NCBI GenBank assembly: GCA_049322295.1
Contig: JBMORO010000016.1
Location: forward strand, 1-16,397
Reading direction: 5' to 3'
DNA from: JBMORO01 sp049322295
Lineage (GTDB): Bacteria; Patescibacteriota; Minisyncoccia; RBG-13-40-8-A
Length of the DNA: 16,397 nt
The translations under genes and the position numbers were made by a program. Shown in pieces: positions 1 through 6,528 of the stretch; the first letter of the stretch is position 1, and the number at the start of each line of letters is the position of its first letter. Under the pieces are notes generated by a model. That model did no database searches. It saw only the letters and a program-made list of their open reading frames with translations, and was not told the origin of the DNA.

Positions 1-5
1 GTTTA

Positions 6-209
6 ATGATGATACCAGAACGATTTGGAATTGCGATGACGAATAATGATTGGGAATTAAGAGACGATTTGACCGAGCAAGAAAGAAAATATGTATTGAT
101 AGAACTTGTTAATAGGGATATACTTTATCAAGTTGAACGAAACGAATTAACAGAAAAAGATATATTTGAAATTGAAAAAAGAAAATTAAGTAAGTATTTT
201 AATTTATGA
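6..209 (+). CDS. Possible N-terminal part of a split DNA methyltransferase (partial at the left edge)
   Basis: This is a 67-codon reading frame that is still open leftward at the window edge, since the codon at 3-5 is TTA, so the true start may lie outside. The first 20 or so residues (IPERFGIAMTNNDWELRDD) resemble the stretch that follows catalytic motif IV in beta-class N4/N6 methyltransferases, which typically reads like 'GIPERF.I.M...W.LR.D'. The remainder is charged and probably helical, and I do not recognise it. Its TGA stop overlaps the ATG of the next gene (ATGA at 206-209), which suggests translational coupling. The methyltransferase link is inferred from this motif and from the neighbour. 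It could instead be an unrelated small phage protein. Confidence 0.5.
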   Translation: MMIPERFGIAMTNNDWELRDDLTEQERKYVLIELVNRDILYQVERNELTEKDIFEIEKRKLSKYFNL

Positions 210-841
210 TTAAACTTCCTGAAAATAGAATACCCGATGACCTTAAAAAGTATTTCAAATCAAAATGGCATGATAATAAGCCGTGGATAGCAAGAAATTG
301 TTTAATCTGGATAAAACGAAACGCAATGCCTGAAAGCGTGAAAGACAGGTGGAAGAAAGCACACGAATATATTTTCTTTTTTGTAAAAAACAAGAAATAC
401 TATTTTAATTTAGATGCTATAAGAACTCCACATAAAGATGTTTCAATTAAACGAGCGGAATATGAATTGGGCAGAAATGCAATGGGATTAAATAGTAGTA
501 GTTTAGGAGATAAATCTTCACAATATGGAATGCCAGCAAGAGTTGTAAAATTAAATCCTAACGGTGCTATCCCCCCAGATTTTTTAGACGTTAATACAAA
601 TTGTCGCGAAAAAGATACAACAACAGAACATTATGCCACCTATCCGCAAGATTTAATAATGCCGTTAATTAAAGCGGGTTGCCCCGAAAAAGGAATAATT
701 TTAGATCCATTTATGGGGTCTGGGACTACCGCAATAGTTGCTAAAAAATTAGGTAGGAAATGTGTAGGTATAGAATTAAATCCAGAATATATTAAAATTG
801 CAGAAGCACGACTAAAAACGATGCCGGAATCATTATTTTAA
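206..841 (+). CDS. DNA methyltransferase, C-terminal half (beta-class N4/N6 type), lacking motif IV
   Basis: This 211-residue protein would transfer a methyl group from S-adenosylmethionine to DNA. The SAM-binding motif I DPFMGSGTT is at residues 167-175, followed by the GIELNPEYIKIA segment that anchors the cofactor. A motif X-like EHYATYP stands at 141-147. Residues 34-48 (IWIKRNAMPESVKDR) match the region just after the catalytic loop in this family. The catalytic DPPY/SPPY motif IV, which normally comes first, is absent. The frame cannot be extended upstream because TAA lies at 200-202. The gene starts inside the stop of the preceding frame (ATGA), so the missing half may be a separate polypeptide. 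It could be a phage modification enzyme or a decayed gene; the methyltransferase family itself is clear. Confidence 0.85.
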   Translation: MIKLPENRIPDDLKKYFKSKWHDNKPWIARNCLIWIKRNAMPESVKDRWKKAHEYIFFFVKNKKYYFNLDAIRTPHKDVSIKRAEYELGRNAMGLNSSSLGDKSSQYGMPARVVKLNPNGAIPPDFLDVNTNCREKDTTTEHYATYPQDLIMPLIKAGCPEKGIILDPFMGSGTTAIVAKKLGRKCVGIELNPEYIKIAEARLKTMPESLF

Positions 842-872
842 AGTCAAAACCAATATTGATTTTATTGAAAAT

Positions 873-1205
873 ATGGACATTTATGTTGTTTGTCCAAATT
901 GTCATATTAAACGGAATGTGAATGTGGCAAAGGAATGCCCGATTTGCAAATGGGGACTGGTTCACGAACAAAAATGGCGGCCAAGAAAGACAGAAGAGAT
1001 AAAAGAAGAAAAAATGCCTAAAATGACTAATCGGACGCCAGAAGAAGTAGAAAAACGAAGAAAAAGGATTAAAGAATTAAGAGCTCAAGGATTATCAATG
1101 CCTGAAATTGCCAAAAAATTGGGATATAAAAATCACACAACAGTTTTATATCATTTGCATAAACCTGTGGAAAACTTGACAAATAATTTGAAAGATATAA
1201 AATGA
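873..1205 (+). CDS. Zinc-ribbon plus helix-turn-helix DNA-binding protein
   Basis: The predicted protein has 110 residues. The N-terminus has a four-cysteine zinc ribbon (C7, C10, C22, C25; pattern CPNC...CPIC). A charged linker rich in Lys and Glu follows. The C-terminal third (about 60-97) is a helix-turn-helix containing LSMPEIAKKLGYKNHTTV. The 'NHTTVLYHL' part recalls the 'DHTTVLHA' recognition helix of DnaA domain IV, although this is only a local resemblance. It probably binds DNA, as a regulator or a small replication factor. No Shine-Dalgarno sequence is visible before the ATG at 873; ATG 1014 would drop the zinc ribbon, so the longer form is preferred. Its TGA overlaps the ATG of a tiny downstream frame. 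Confidence 0.65.
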   Translation: MDIYVVCPNCHIKRNVNVAKECPICKWGLVHEQKWRPRKTEEIKEEKMPKMTNRTPEEVEKRRKRIKELRAQGLSMPEIAKKLGYKNHTTVLYHLHKPVENLTNNLKDIK

Positions 1206-1282
1206 AGATAATAAGGAGCACAGATGTGCGGATGGCGCGCGATCCTTATAATCCGCACTTCTATGCGATCGGCGCGTTTTAA
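1202..1282 (+). CDS. Possible 26-residue peptide, GC-rich
   Basis: A short frame starts with an ATG that overlaps the stop of the preceding gene (ATGA, 1202-1205) and ends in TAA at 1280-1282. The peptide begins MKIIRSTDVRM and ends FYAIGAF; I recognise no family. Its DNA is clearly richer in G+C than its surroundings and contains an 8-bp inverted repeat. The conserved function may therefore be in the DNA or RNA rather than in a peptide. A terminator follows about 35 bases later, so this would be the last frame of the first operon. Confidence 0.3.
   Translation: MKIIRSTDVRMARDPYNPHFYAIGAF
1226..1258. repeat. Perfect 8-bp inverted repeat in a GC-rich patch
   Basis: GTGCGGAT at 1226-1233 is matched by ATCCGCAC at 1251-1258, with 17 bases between. 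A second imperfect palindrome (CGCGCGATC near 1236-1244 against GATCGGCGCG at 1267-1276) surrounds it. The size and symmetry would suit an operator or an RNA hairpin. Function is unknown. Confidence 0.4.
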
Positions 1283-1316
1283 TCTTCAGACAACGAAAAA
1301 TGCTTTAAATAATAAG

Positions 1317-1340
1317 CCGTAATTTGGTTACGGTTTTTTT
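1317..1340 (+). terminator. Rho-independent terminator
   Basis: A perfect 6-bp stem (CCGTAA 1317-1322, TTACGG 1328-1333) with a 5-base loop is followed directly by seven T residues and then further T-rich sequence. It closes the methyltransferase/zinc-ribbon operon. Genes from 1369 onward therefore need read-through or their own promoter. Confidence 0.75.
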
Positions 1341-1370
1341 GTTTTTATATGCTTTTATATGCTTTTATAT
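1341..1370. repeat. Three tandem copies of a 10-bp AT-rich unit
   Basis: The unit (G)CTTTTATAT occurs at 1341-1350 (one mismatch), 1351-1360 and 1361-1370, right after the terminator and before the packaging operon. The helical-turn spacing and TATAT cores could suit promoter or protein-binding sites, or a packaging-site element. Nothing in the sequence decides between these. Confidence 0.5.
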
Positions 1371-1536
1371 GCTTTGGTTTAAATGCTATAAATGCGGCAA
1401 AAGGTTTATTATTCTTGATAATCGTTTAAAAGAAGTAGATAATTCTAATCGTTGCTCTTGGTGTGGTTGTTGGACAATTAGACGCGACTTTTTTGACCGA
1501 GACAAAATCCATTGGAAAAATTATGCGATTCAATAA
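1369..1536 (+). CDS. Small zinc-ribbon protein
   Basis: The 55-residue protein has four cysteines spaced as a zinc ribbon (C6-Y-K-C9-G and C29-S-W-C32-G) with an intervening hydrophobic strand FIIL. ATG 1369 is chosen as the start. The frame is open further left to TTG 1324, but that start lies inside the terminator stem and the added residues come from the 10-bp repeats, giving an artificial-looking hydrophobic stretch. The 3' end overlaps the next gene by 14 bases. The specific role is unknown; small zinc-ribbon proteins are common in phages. Confidence 0.5.
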   Translation: MLWFKCYKCGKRFIILDNRLKEVDNSNRCSWCGCWTIRRDFFDRDKIHWKNYAIQ

Positions 1537-1888
1537 TACTATAGATAATAATGCGTTAGATAAAGTCAGGAAATTTTTAAGGTGGAGTCAGGAAAAACAA
1601 TTAAGGATTAACATCTTTGCCAGTGAAAATCCAAAACAAGCCAAATGGTTAGAAGATGGTTTGGGCAAGGTAGAGTTAGTCAGTGATGGCCGTAAGATTT
1701 GGTTTGAACAGACAATCGGCAGGAAGGTAATCTTTTTGCCGCCAGATCCAAGAATAAATCCCAAGACCAAGAAGGTTGAAGATTACACACCGTTATATGT
1801 TGCCTCTTCCAAGATGATTGAAATGTTTTTTATGAGATATGGCGGATTATTAAAGAAACAATATGAAGAAAAACATAAAGAAAATTAA
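1523..1888 (+). CDS. Hypothetical protein upstream of terminase
   Basis: The predicted product has 121 residues and starts at ATG 1523, with a GGA at 1514-1516 as a weak ribosome-binding site. An upstream GTG in frame at 1463 would add 20 residues overlapping the zinc-ribbon gene more deeply, so ATG 1523 is preferred. It contains an N-terminal amphipathic helix (LDKVRKFLRWSQEK), a central strand-rich part with GRKVIFLPPDPRINPKTKK, and a basic C-terminal helix. I do not recognise the family. The position just before the terminase genes suggests a packaging or late-regulation role, by context only. Confidence 0.55.
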   Translation: MRFNNTIDNNALDKVRKFLRWSQEKQLRINIFASENPKQAKWLEDGLGKVELVSDGRKIWFEQTIGRKVIFLPPDPRINPKTKKVEDYTPLYVASSKMIEMFFMRYGGLLKKQYEEKHKEN

Positions 1889-1979
1889 GAAAGGAATTAG
1901 GCGGATAAATTCAACATTGCCGAAGAATTTAAAAGTGAAATATATTTATGATAACTCCAAATCAAGAAAAAGTAATTAA
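1863..1979 (+). CDS. Possible small basic protein overlapping both neighbours
   Basis: A 38-codon frame begins with ATG at 1863, inside the end of the upstream gene, and ends 32 bases inside the small terminase gene. The product is very rich in Lys and Arg (it begins MKKNIKKIKKGIRRIN). It fills the only gap in this stretch, in keeping with the overlapping style of the operon. No family is recognised and no clear ribosome-binding site is present, so it may be a chance frame. Confidence 0.25.
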   Translation: MKKNIKKIKKGIRRINSTLPKNLKVKYIYDNSKSRKSN

Positions 1980-2349
1980 AAAGACTATGGAAATCTTAGG
2001 AAAAAAGCAGATTTTGGATAAAGGAGATATTTTAAGGGAAGCCGGTTATTCTGATTCAACCGCTCGTAACCCACAGACAATTTATGAAAGTAAAGGAGTA
2101 AAAAAAGGATTAGAACCAATTGTTAAGTTAATGATAAAAAAAAGAATGATGGCTTTAAAAGCGATTAATGAGAAAAAAATAAATGAAAGTAAAGCAAAAG
2201 AATTGGCTGATATTGTAGATACTTTAACTAAGAACATTGAATTGTTATCTGGCGGCGAAACAGAAAGGGTAAGAATAACCGGCATCAACTATTTTGAACC
2301 AAATGGAAATCAACATCAGACCAACCATCAAACAGCATTTAGCCAATGA
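1948..2349 (+). CDS. Terminase small subunit
   Basis: The small terminase recognises phage DNA and directs the large subunit to it. The 133-residue product has an N-terminal helix-turn-helix region with DKGDILREAGYSDSTA followed by RNPQTIYESKGVKKG. This is the typical layout of phage small terminases, in which a 'GYS...A..N..ri...gv' stretch follows the recognition helix. A charged helical region follows (about 55-100), suited to oligomerisation, and the tail is rich in Gln, Asn and His. The 3' end overlaps the large terminase gene by 47 bases when that gene starts at ATG 2303. No Shine-Dalgarno precedes the ATG. The assignment rests on the motif and on the adjacent large subunit. Confidence 0.75.
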   Translation: MITPNQEKVIKKTMEILGKKQILDKGDILREAGYSDSTARNPQTIYESKGVKKGLEPIVKLMIKKRMMALKAINEKKINESKAKELADIVDTLTKNIELLSGGETERVRITGINYFEPNGNQHQTNHQTAFSQ

Positions 2350-3733
2350 AGCTTTAAAAGGAAAGGATATTGTTTTTTTAGGTGGCGGCGCTGGCGGGGG
2401 GAAAAGCTGGTGGTTATGTGAAAGCCGATTGATTAACTGTTATTTACACCCTGGTTATCGTTCTTTTATTGGTAGAGAAGAGCTTAAAAGATTGATGCAA
2501 TCCACTTATATTACTTGGTGTAAGGTTTGCGAATATCATAAAATTCCTAAAGATGATTGGCATTTAAATGGACAATATAATTATATTCAATTTAAAAATG
2601 GTTCAAGAATTGATTTATTGGATCTAAAATTTATTCCTTCTGATCCATTATATGAGCGACTTGGTTCATTAGAATATACTGATGGCGCAATAGATGAAAC
2701 CGGCGAAATTCATTTTTTGGCTTATGATATGCTGAAAACAAGAATCGGTCGGCATAAAAACAGGGAATTTAATTTGCGTCCCACTTTGGCTTTGACTGGC
2801 AATCCTAAAAAGAATTGGACTTATTTAGAATTTTATAAACCATTTAAACGGGGTGAATTGCCTAATAATATCGCTTTTATTCAGTCACTTTATTATGACA
2901 ATCCTCATACAGCCGAAGATTATAAAAAGCAATTAAGTCAAATTAGGGATAAAATTACAAAACAAAGATTGATGTTAGGCATTTGGGAATATGAAGAAGG
3001 TGATAATTGTTTAATGAGATATGAGGCAATTACTGATTTATTTACTAATTCAGTCTTAGAAAGCAATGAAAAATTTTTGATTGGCGACATAGCCAGATTT
3101 GGACGGGACAAAACCGTTATAATGTTATGGAAAGGATATAAATGTTATAAAATTTTAGTCTGGCAGAAACAAGGATTAGATGTAACGCAGGAGAAGATAA
3201 AAGAATTGCTGATTGAAGAAATGATCCCGTATTCTCATTGTTTAATTGATGAAGAGGGAGTGGGTGGTGGAATTGTTGATAATTTGCGTGGTATTAAAGG
3301 ATTTGTGGCAAATTCAAGTCCAATTCATAAAACTCATCATAAAACTCACAATATTGGAGAAAGAGAAAACTATAGAAACTTGAAAACTCAATGCGCTTAT
3401 ATTTTATCTGAAATGGTAAATACCCACCAGATGGCAATAGAATATCAAGATATGATAATAAAAGAACAAATAATTGAAGAATTGGAACAGATTAAAAGAA
3501 AAGATCCTGATTCTGATAGCAAATTACAAATTATTCCTAAGGATGAAGTTAAAGAAATTTTACAACGTAGTCCAGATTTTGGCGATTGTATTTTAATGAG
3601 AATGTATTTTAAGATTTGTAATATTGGTGAAAGTTTATATTCTCAACAAAAGGAATTGAATTTTTACAAACGAATGAAGAAAAAAAATAAAAAAGAAAAA
3701 AGTCAAAGAAAAATAGGAGTAAGTAATTACTAA
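2303..3733 (+). CDS. terL: Terminase large subunit (packaging ATPase/nuclease)
   Basis: This motor drives DNA into the prohead and cuts it. In the 476-residue product, Walker A GGGAGGGKS is at 27-35, the Walker B acidic pair is D131-E132 (GAIDETGEI), and an ATPase coupling-type LTGNP is at 164-168. The C-terminal RNase H-like nuclease has D262 (LIGDIARFGRDKT), D316 (CLIDEEGVGGG) and a late RSPDFGDC motif matching the family's 'RSPD..DA'. ATG 2303 is chosen; an in-frame TTG at 2294 would add three residues. The length is normal for the family. It is flanked by the small terminase and portal genes, the standard order. Confidence 0.93.
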   Translation: MEINIRPTIKQHLANEALKGKDIVFLGGGAGGGKSWWLCESRLINCYLHPGYRSFIGREELKRLMQSTYITWCKVCEYHKIPKDDWHLNGQYNYIQFKNGSRIDLLDLKFIPSDPLYERLGSLEYTDGAIDETGEIHFLAYDMLKTRIGRHKNREFNLRPTLALTGNPKKNWTYLEFYKPFKRGELPNNIAFIQSLYYDNPHTAEDYKKQLSQIRDKITKQRLMLGIWEYEEGDNCLMRYEAITDLFTNSVLESNEKFLIGDIARFGRDKTVIMLWKGYKCYKILVWQKQGLDVTQEKIKELLIEEMIPYSHCLIDEEGVGGGIVDNLRGIKGFVANSSPIHKTHHKTHNIGERENYRNLKTQCAYILSEMVNTHQMAIEYQDMIIKEQIIEELEQIKRKDPDSDSKLQIIPKDEVKEILQRSPDFGDCILMRMYFKICNIGESLYSQQKELNFYKRMKKKNKKEKSQRKIGVSNY

Positions 3734-3737
3734 AAAA

Positions 3738-5702
3738 ATGACGACAGACAAAAAGAATATCAAAATAGAACAGATTAAATTAGCTAATCGTCAAAAGCGG
3801 AGTGGTTATGTTCAAAATGAAGTCCAAAGACAAAAGTTAGCTGAATTTAAAGATTTATTTGAGAAAGACAAACAGGCCCGAAACAGTGATGTGAAAAGAT
3901 ATTTTAACGAAAGAAGTTTAGAAGAATATTTAGATGATAATCAGAAGCGGGTGAATAGTTATATTGAACCAAGGAGTGATGACCCGGATGACTGGAAAAC
4001 CAGATACCGCAGTTTGTTAAGCAGAAATAAGATGCTGGCTTTCTTGTCTAAATTAGCGACAATAAGAATGAAGATGAAATTTAAGGATAAAGCAGAAGGC
4101 GGAGATCAGCAAAAACTGCGGGCTTTAAATGCTTTATACAATCATTATCAGGATTTGGATAATTGGGATATGAAGCAGTTTAAGATGATGTGGAATGCCT
4201 GGCAGGACGGCACAGTCTTTACATATATTGCTCCGAAGAAAGAATTTTTAAAACAAAAGGAAATTACCAAATGGGACAGTGAAACCGGTGAATATGAAGC
4301 ATTAGAAAAGATTTTGATTAAATGGCGGGTAAATTCAAAGATTATTCCTTTGCAAGACATTTGGTTTGGCAATATCCGAGAAACCGACGTGCAGGAACAA
4401 CCTCATTTATGGCTAAGATTTGAATATGATTATCAGGATTTTTGGAAAGAATGGGGTAAATTTAAGAATGCCAAATATGTCACTGTGACGACCAGTGGCA
4501 GTAAAGAAAATGACACTTTTTTTAGAGGAGCAGATATGAAAGATGAGCAGGTAGAACTTTTGTTTTACTTAAACAAGTGGGAGGATAGGATGGTGATTTG
4601 GGCGAATGAGGTAGAACTTTATGATGGCCCCTTGCCTTTTGGTGATAAAGAAGGCAAATGGTATCCAGGCGAAGTTGGCCAAGGAGAATTGATAGCGACT
4701 GACTTTATTTACGGCAAATCAGGGGCTGATAAGTTAGCCCAAGATCAAGATTTAAGAGATTTATTTTTACGAATGTTAGCTGATCGGGTAAGAATAAGCG
4801 CTAATCCTGCTTGGTTAGAAGAAGGTGATGATAACTTGCCAGAAGAAATTCAGGTTGGCCCGGGCACTAGAAATAAAGTAGATAATTTAGAAAAAGTCAG
4901 AGAAATTGCCTTTGCTGATACTTCCAGTCAACTAATCAATGTCATTAAGGTTTTTACTGAAGAAGCTAATTTAACTGGCGGCGCTGATGTGATGCAGGGA
5001 GTGACACAGCCGGGCCGAACAGCCACGGCAGAGATGATTGCGGAAAAATCAGTGCAGCAATTAGTCGGCTTATCCCAATTTTTTATGGAGGACTTTATGA
5101 AACGGATGGCATTGATTTATATCCGCACTATTTTAGCAGGAATGAATATTCCTGAAAAAACCAAAGGCAGAATGAAAAATGGCCAGCCAAAGATTGATGA
5201 GATGGATTTTGGCACTTTCACCGAAAGAAATACAATTATTCCAGATGATGGCAGCCGCGGTGATATTGTCTGGAAGATGGTCGGTTCGTCTAAAGAATTG
5301 AAAGAGGAAGACGAAATTGATATGAGAGAAATTGTGGCAAAAACACGAGGCAGGAATATCAAAATTTATTATATTACTCCTGATTATTTTGATGATGTTT
5401 TAACAGAGGTTGAGCCAGTGATTGGTTCATCAACTGAACAATCGCCCGCTCTGAAAAAAGCAATGCAGCAAGAATTTTTAAATGGATTTATTGGCTTTTT
5501 CCCAGAATTATTTGCGCAAAATAAGGCGGAGTTTGCTAAGGATTATTTGGAAGTCTGGGAAAAAGATATAGATAGATTGTTAGGAGAAGGCGCAAGTCCA
5601 ATGGTCAATCCAATGTTAAGTCGTATTGGCGTAATGGCGCAAACCACAAGACAGGCGCAAAATATGGGCGTGCCAAATGAATTACAAAGGATGATGAGAT
5701 GA
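3738..5702 (+). CDS. Portal protein
   Basis: The portal forms the dodecameric ring at the head vertex through which DNA enters and leaves. The 654-residue product follows the large terminase after only four bases. It shows the usual portal character: an N-terminal helical region, a central mixed wing, and a long crown/stem helix region containing GRTATAEMIAEKSVQQLVG and FFMEDFMKRMALIYIRTI. Glu/Asp-rich segments near 250-330 are also present. The C-terminus (from about 600) ends in a Met/Gln-rich tail, LSRIGVMAQTTRQAQNMG. Its stop overlaps the next gene (ATGA at 5699-5702). The call rests on size, position and the Thr/Ala/Glu helix pattern rather than a catalytic motif. Confidence 0.85.
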   Translation: MTTDKKNIKIEQIKLANRQKRSGYVQNEVQRQKLAEFKDLFEKDKQARNSDVKRYFNERSLEEYLDDNQKRVNSYIEPRSDDPDDWKTRYRSLLSRNKMLAFLSKLATIRMKMKFKDKAEGGDQQKLRALNALYNHYQDLDNWDMKQFKMMWNAWQDGTVFTYIAPKKEFLKQKEITKWDSETGEYEALEKILIKWRVNSKIIPLQDIWFGNIRETDVQEQPHLWLRFEYDYQDFWKEWGKFKNAKYVTVTTSGSKENDTFFRGADMKDEQVELLFYLNKWEDRMVIWANEVELYDGPLPFGDKEGKWYPGEVGQGELIATDFIYGKSGADKLAQDQDLRDLFLRMLADRVRISANPAWLEEGDDNLPEEIQVGPGTRNKVDNLEKVREIAFADTSSQLINVIKVFTEEANLTGGADVMQGVTQPGRTATAEMIAEKSVQQLVGLSQFFMEDFMKRMALIYIRTILAGMNIPEKTKGRMKNGQPKIDEMDFGTFTERNTIIPDDGSRGDIVWKMVGSSKELKEEDEIDMREIVAKTRGRNIKIYYITPDYFDDVLTEVEPVIGSSTEQSPALKKAMQQEFLNGFIGFFPELFAQNKAEFAKDYLEVWEKDIDRLLGEGASPMVNPMLSRIGVMAQTTRQAQNMGVPNELQRMMR

Positions 5703-6013
5703 TTAAAAAAATTTACCGACAATTCATTGAAAAGCAGTATTTAAAATATTTTATTCAAGAAATGAAGGAAGTTGATGAAAAGACAATCGTTTCTATTAGT
5801 CAAGGTTATGCTTCAATGTATAATCCTTATACACAGGATGTTTTTGATAGATTATTAAGCGAATATCGCAATAAAATGATGGAAGAGTGGCAGAATGAAA
5901 AGAAAGCGGCAGAAAGATATGGCAAATTCAAAGCCATTAAATGGTTGAAAGATAAATCAAAATATTATTATGAGTTATCTGGCAAAGATAAGCCCATAAT
6001 ACAGAGGAAATAA
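5699..6013 (+). CDS. Hypothetical small helical protein after the portal
   Basis: The product has 104 residues, mostly charged and helical, with many aromatic residues. It contains SISQGYASMYNPYTQDVFDRLL and then a Lys/Glu-rich helix with KKAAERYGKFKAIKWLKD. The start codon overlaps the portal stop (ATGA), which indicates coupled translation. No family is recognised. The place between portal and scaffold could suit a small head or protease-associated factor, but the sequence shows no catalytic motif. Confidence 0.65.
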   Translation: MIKKIYRQFIEKQYLKYFIQEMKEVDEKTIVSISQGYASMYNPYTQDVFDRLLSEYRNKMMEEWQNEKKAAERYGKFKAIKWLKDKSKYYYELSGKDKPIIQRK

Positions 6014-6014
6014 T

Positions 6015-6164
6015 ATGCCAATGGGTCCATATTCTTCCTTTGAAGCCTGTGTCCGTGCTAATCAGGATAAACGCAATCCTGAAGCATATTGCGGACAGAT
6101 TTATTGGGCAACTGAAGGAAAAAACAAATTAAAAAAGTCGCCTAAAAAAAGTAAAAGGAAATAG
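6015..6164 (+). CDS. 49-residue protein with a Cys-Cys 'FEACV...YC' module
   Basis: This short gene begins with ATG at 6015, two bases after the preceding stop, and ends in TAG. The AGAGGAAAT at 6003-6011 just upstream includes a plausible ribosome-binding site. The N-terminal 35 residues contain FEACVRANQDKRNPEAYCG and then IYWATEGK, a compact two-cysteine module. I associate this module with tails of phage head-morphogenesis proteins ('F.eCV......peaYC..i...tegk'). The remainder is a Lys-rich tail. Here the module stands alone as a gene, between the portal and scaffold genes. The family resemblance is from memory and unverified, but the coding nature is convincing. Confidence 0.65.
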   Translation: MPMGPYSSFEACVRANQDKRNPEAYCGQIYWATEGKNKLKKSPKKSKRK

Positions 6165-6168
6165 TTTT

Positions 6169-6360
6169 ATGTATTCTAAAAAAGATGTCAAAAATGCTCA
6201 ACCAGCGCCAGTTTTACCAGTTTTATCGGCAGATGAAGAAAAAAGACAACTGGAAATTTTAGCGTGTAAAAAGGAGGTTGACGAAATAATGAAAAAATAT
6301 AACTGCCAATTTAGGGTTATTCCGCATTATGTGATAGAAGTGTTGAAAAAAGAAAATTAA
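6169..6360 (+). CDS. Hypothetical small phage protein
   Basis: The 63-residue product has a disordered Pro/Ala-rich N-terminus, then a helix (DEEKRQLEILACKKEVDEIM) and a C-terminal KKYNCQFRVIPHYVIEVLKK. The last part resembles the short 'iL.ky.c.l....' domain found in many uncharacterised phage proteins of head regions. It starts four bases after the previous stop and is the last gene before the structured leader at 6379-6513. The function is unknown. Confidence 0.6.
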   Translation: MYSKKDVKNAQPAPVLPVLSADEEKRQLEILACKKEVDEIMKKYNCQFRVIPHYVIEVLKKEN

Positions 6361-6378
6361 AAATTAAAAATTAAATAA

Positions 6379-6431
6379 AAAAAGACTGTCGCTACTTGTC
6401 AGGATTAGATAAGAGGTTATACAGTCTTTTT
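6379..6431 (+). terminator. Long-stem terminator or attenuator hairpin (state 1)
   Basis: AAAAAGACTGT at 6379-6389 pairs perfectly over 11 bp with ACAGTCTTTTT at 6421-6431. Inside the 31-base loop, CTTGTC (about 6395-6400) can pair with GATAAG (6408-6413), one pair being G-U. The 3' arm supplies a U tract that continues as CCTTTT. This hairpin excludes the stem at 6402-6445. Confidence 0.6.
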
Positions 6432-6445
6432 CCTTTTATCTAACC
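6402..6445 (+). promoter_or_regulatory. Alternative antiterminator-like stem (state 2)
   Basis: GG(A)TTAGATAAGAGG at 6402-6416 pairs with CCTTTTATCTAACC at 6432-6445. This makes 14 bp, one of them G-U, with one bulged A. Its loop holds the 3' arm of the 6379-6431 hairpin, and no bases separate the two 3' arms, so the two stems should not coexist fully. Overlapping alternative stems of this kind are the usual layout of attenuators and riboswitch expression platforms. Confidence 0.5.
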
Positions 6446-6447
6446 CG

Positions 6448-6486
6448 AACAGGTAGTGTTAAAAAGATGCTGCCTGTTTTTATTTA
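6448..6486 (+). terminator. Rho-independent terminator before the scaffold gene
   Basis: AACAGGTAG at 6448-6456 pairs with CTGCCTGTT at 6470-6478 (9 bp, one of them G-U) around a 13-base A-rich loop. A T-rich run (TTTTTATTT from 6477) follows. It stands directly downstream of the alternative stems, so it is the natural target of their control. Alternatively, it simply separates the portal and scaffold transcription units. Confidence 0.65.
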
Positions 6487-6488
6487 AT

Positions 6489-6513
6489 TTTGGGGCGTCT
6501 TCTGCCCCCCAAA
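6489..6513 (+). promoter_or_regulatory. G/C hairpin next to the scaffold ribosome-binding site
   Basis: TTTGGGG at 6489-6495 can pair with CCCCAAA at 6507-6513, or GGGGC (6492-6496) with GCCCC (6504-6508). The A-rich ribosome-binding site AAAAAGGA (6515-6522) begins just after it. The hairpin could keep that site exposed or control its use. Confidence 0.45.
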
Positions 6514-6528
6514 CAAAAAGGAAGTTAT

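Noticed and set aside
72..305. A second group I intron between the two methyltransferase frames
   Set aside because: The 230-base segment has no P7-type GACTA/TAGTC pair and none of the other core helices. It also reads as charged protein sequence in both frames.
6379..6445. A tRNA or a pseudoknot riboswitch
   Set aside because: No tRNA cloverleaf or T-loop consensus is present. With zero bases between the two 3' arms, both full stems cannot coexist, so alternative stems are more likely than a full pseudoknot.
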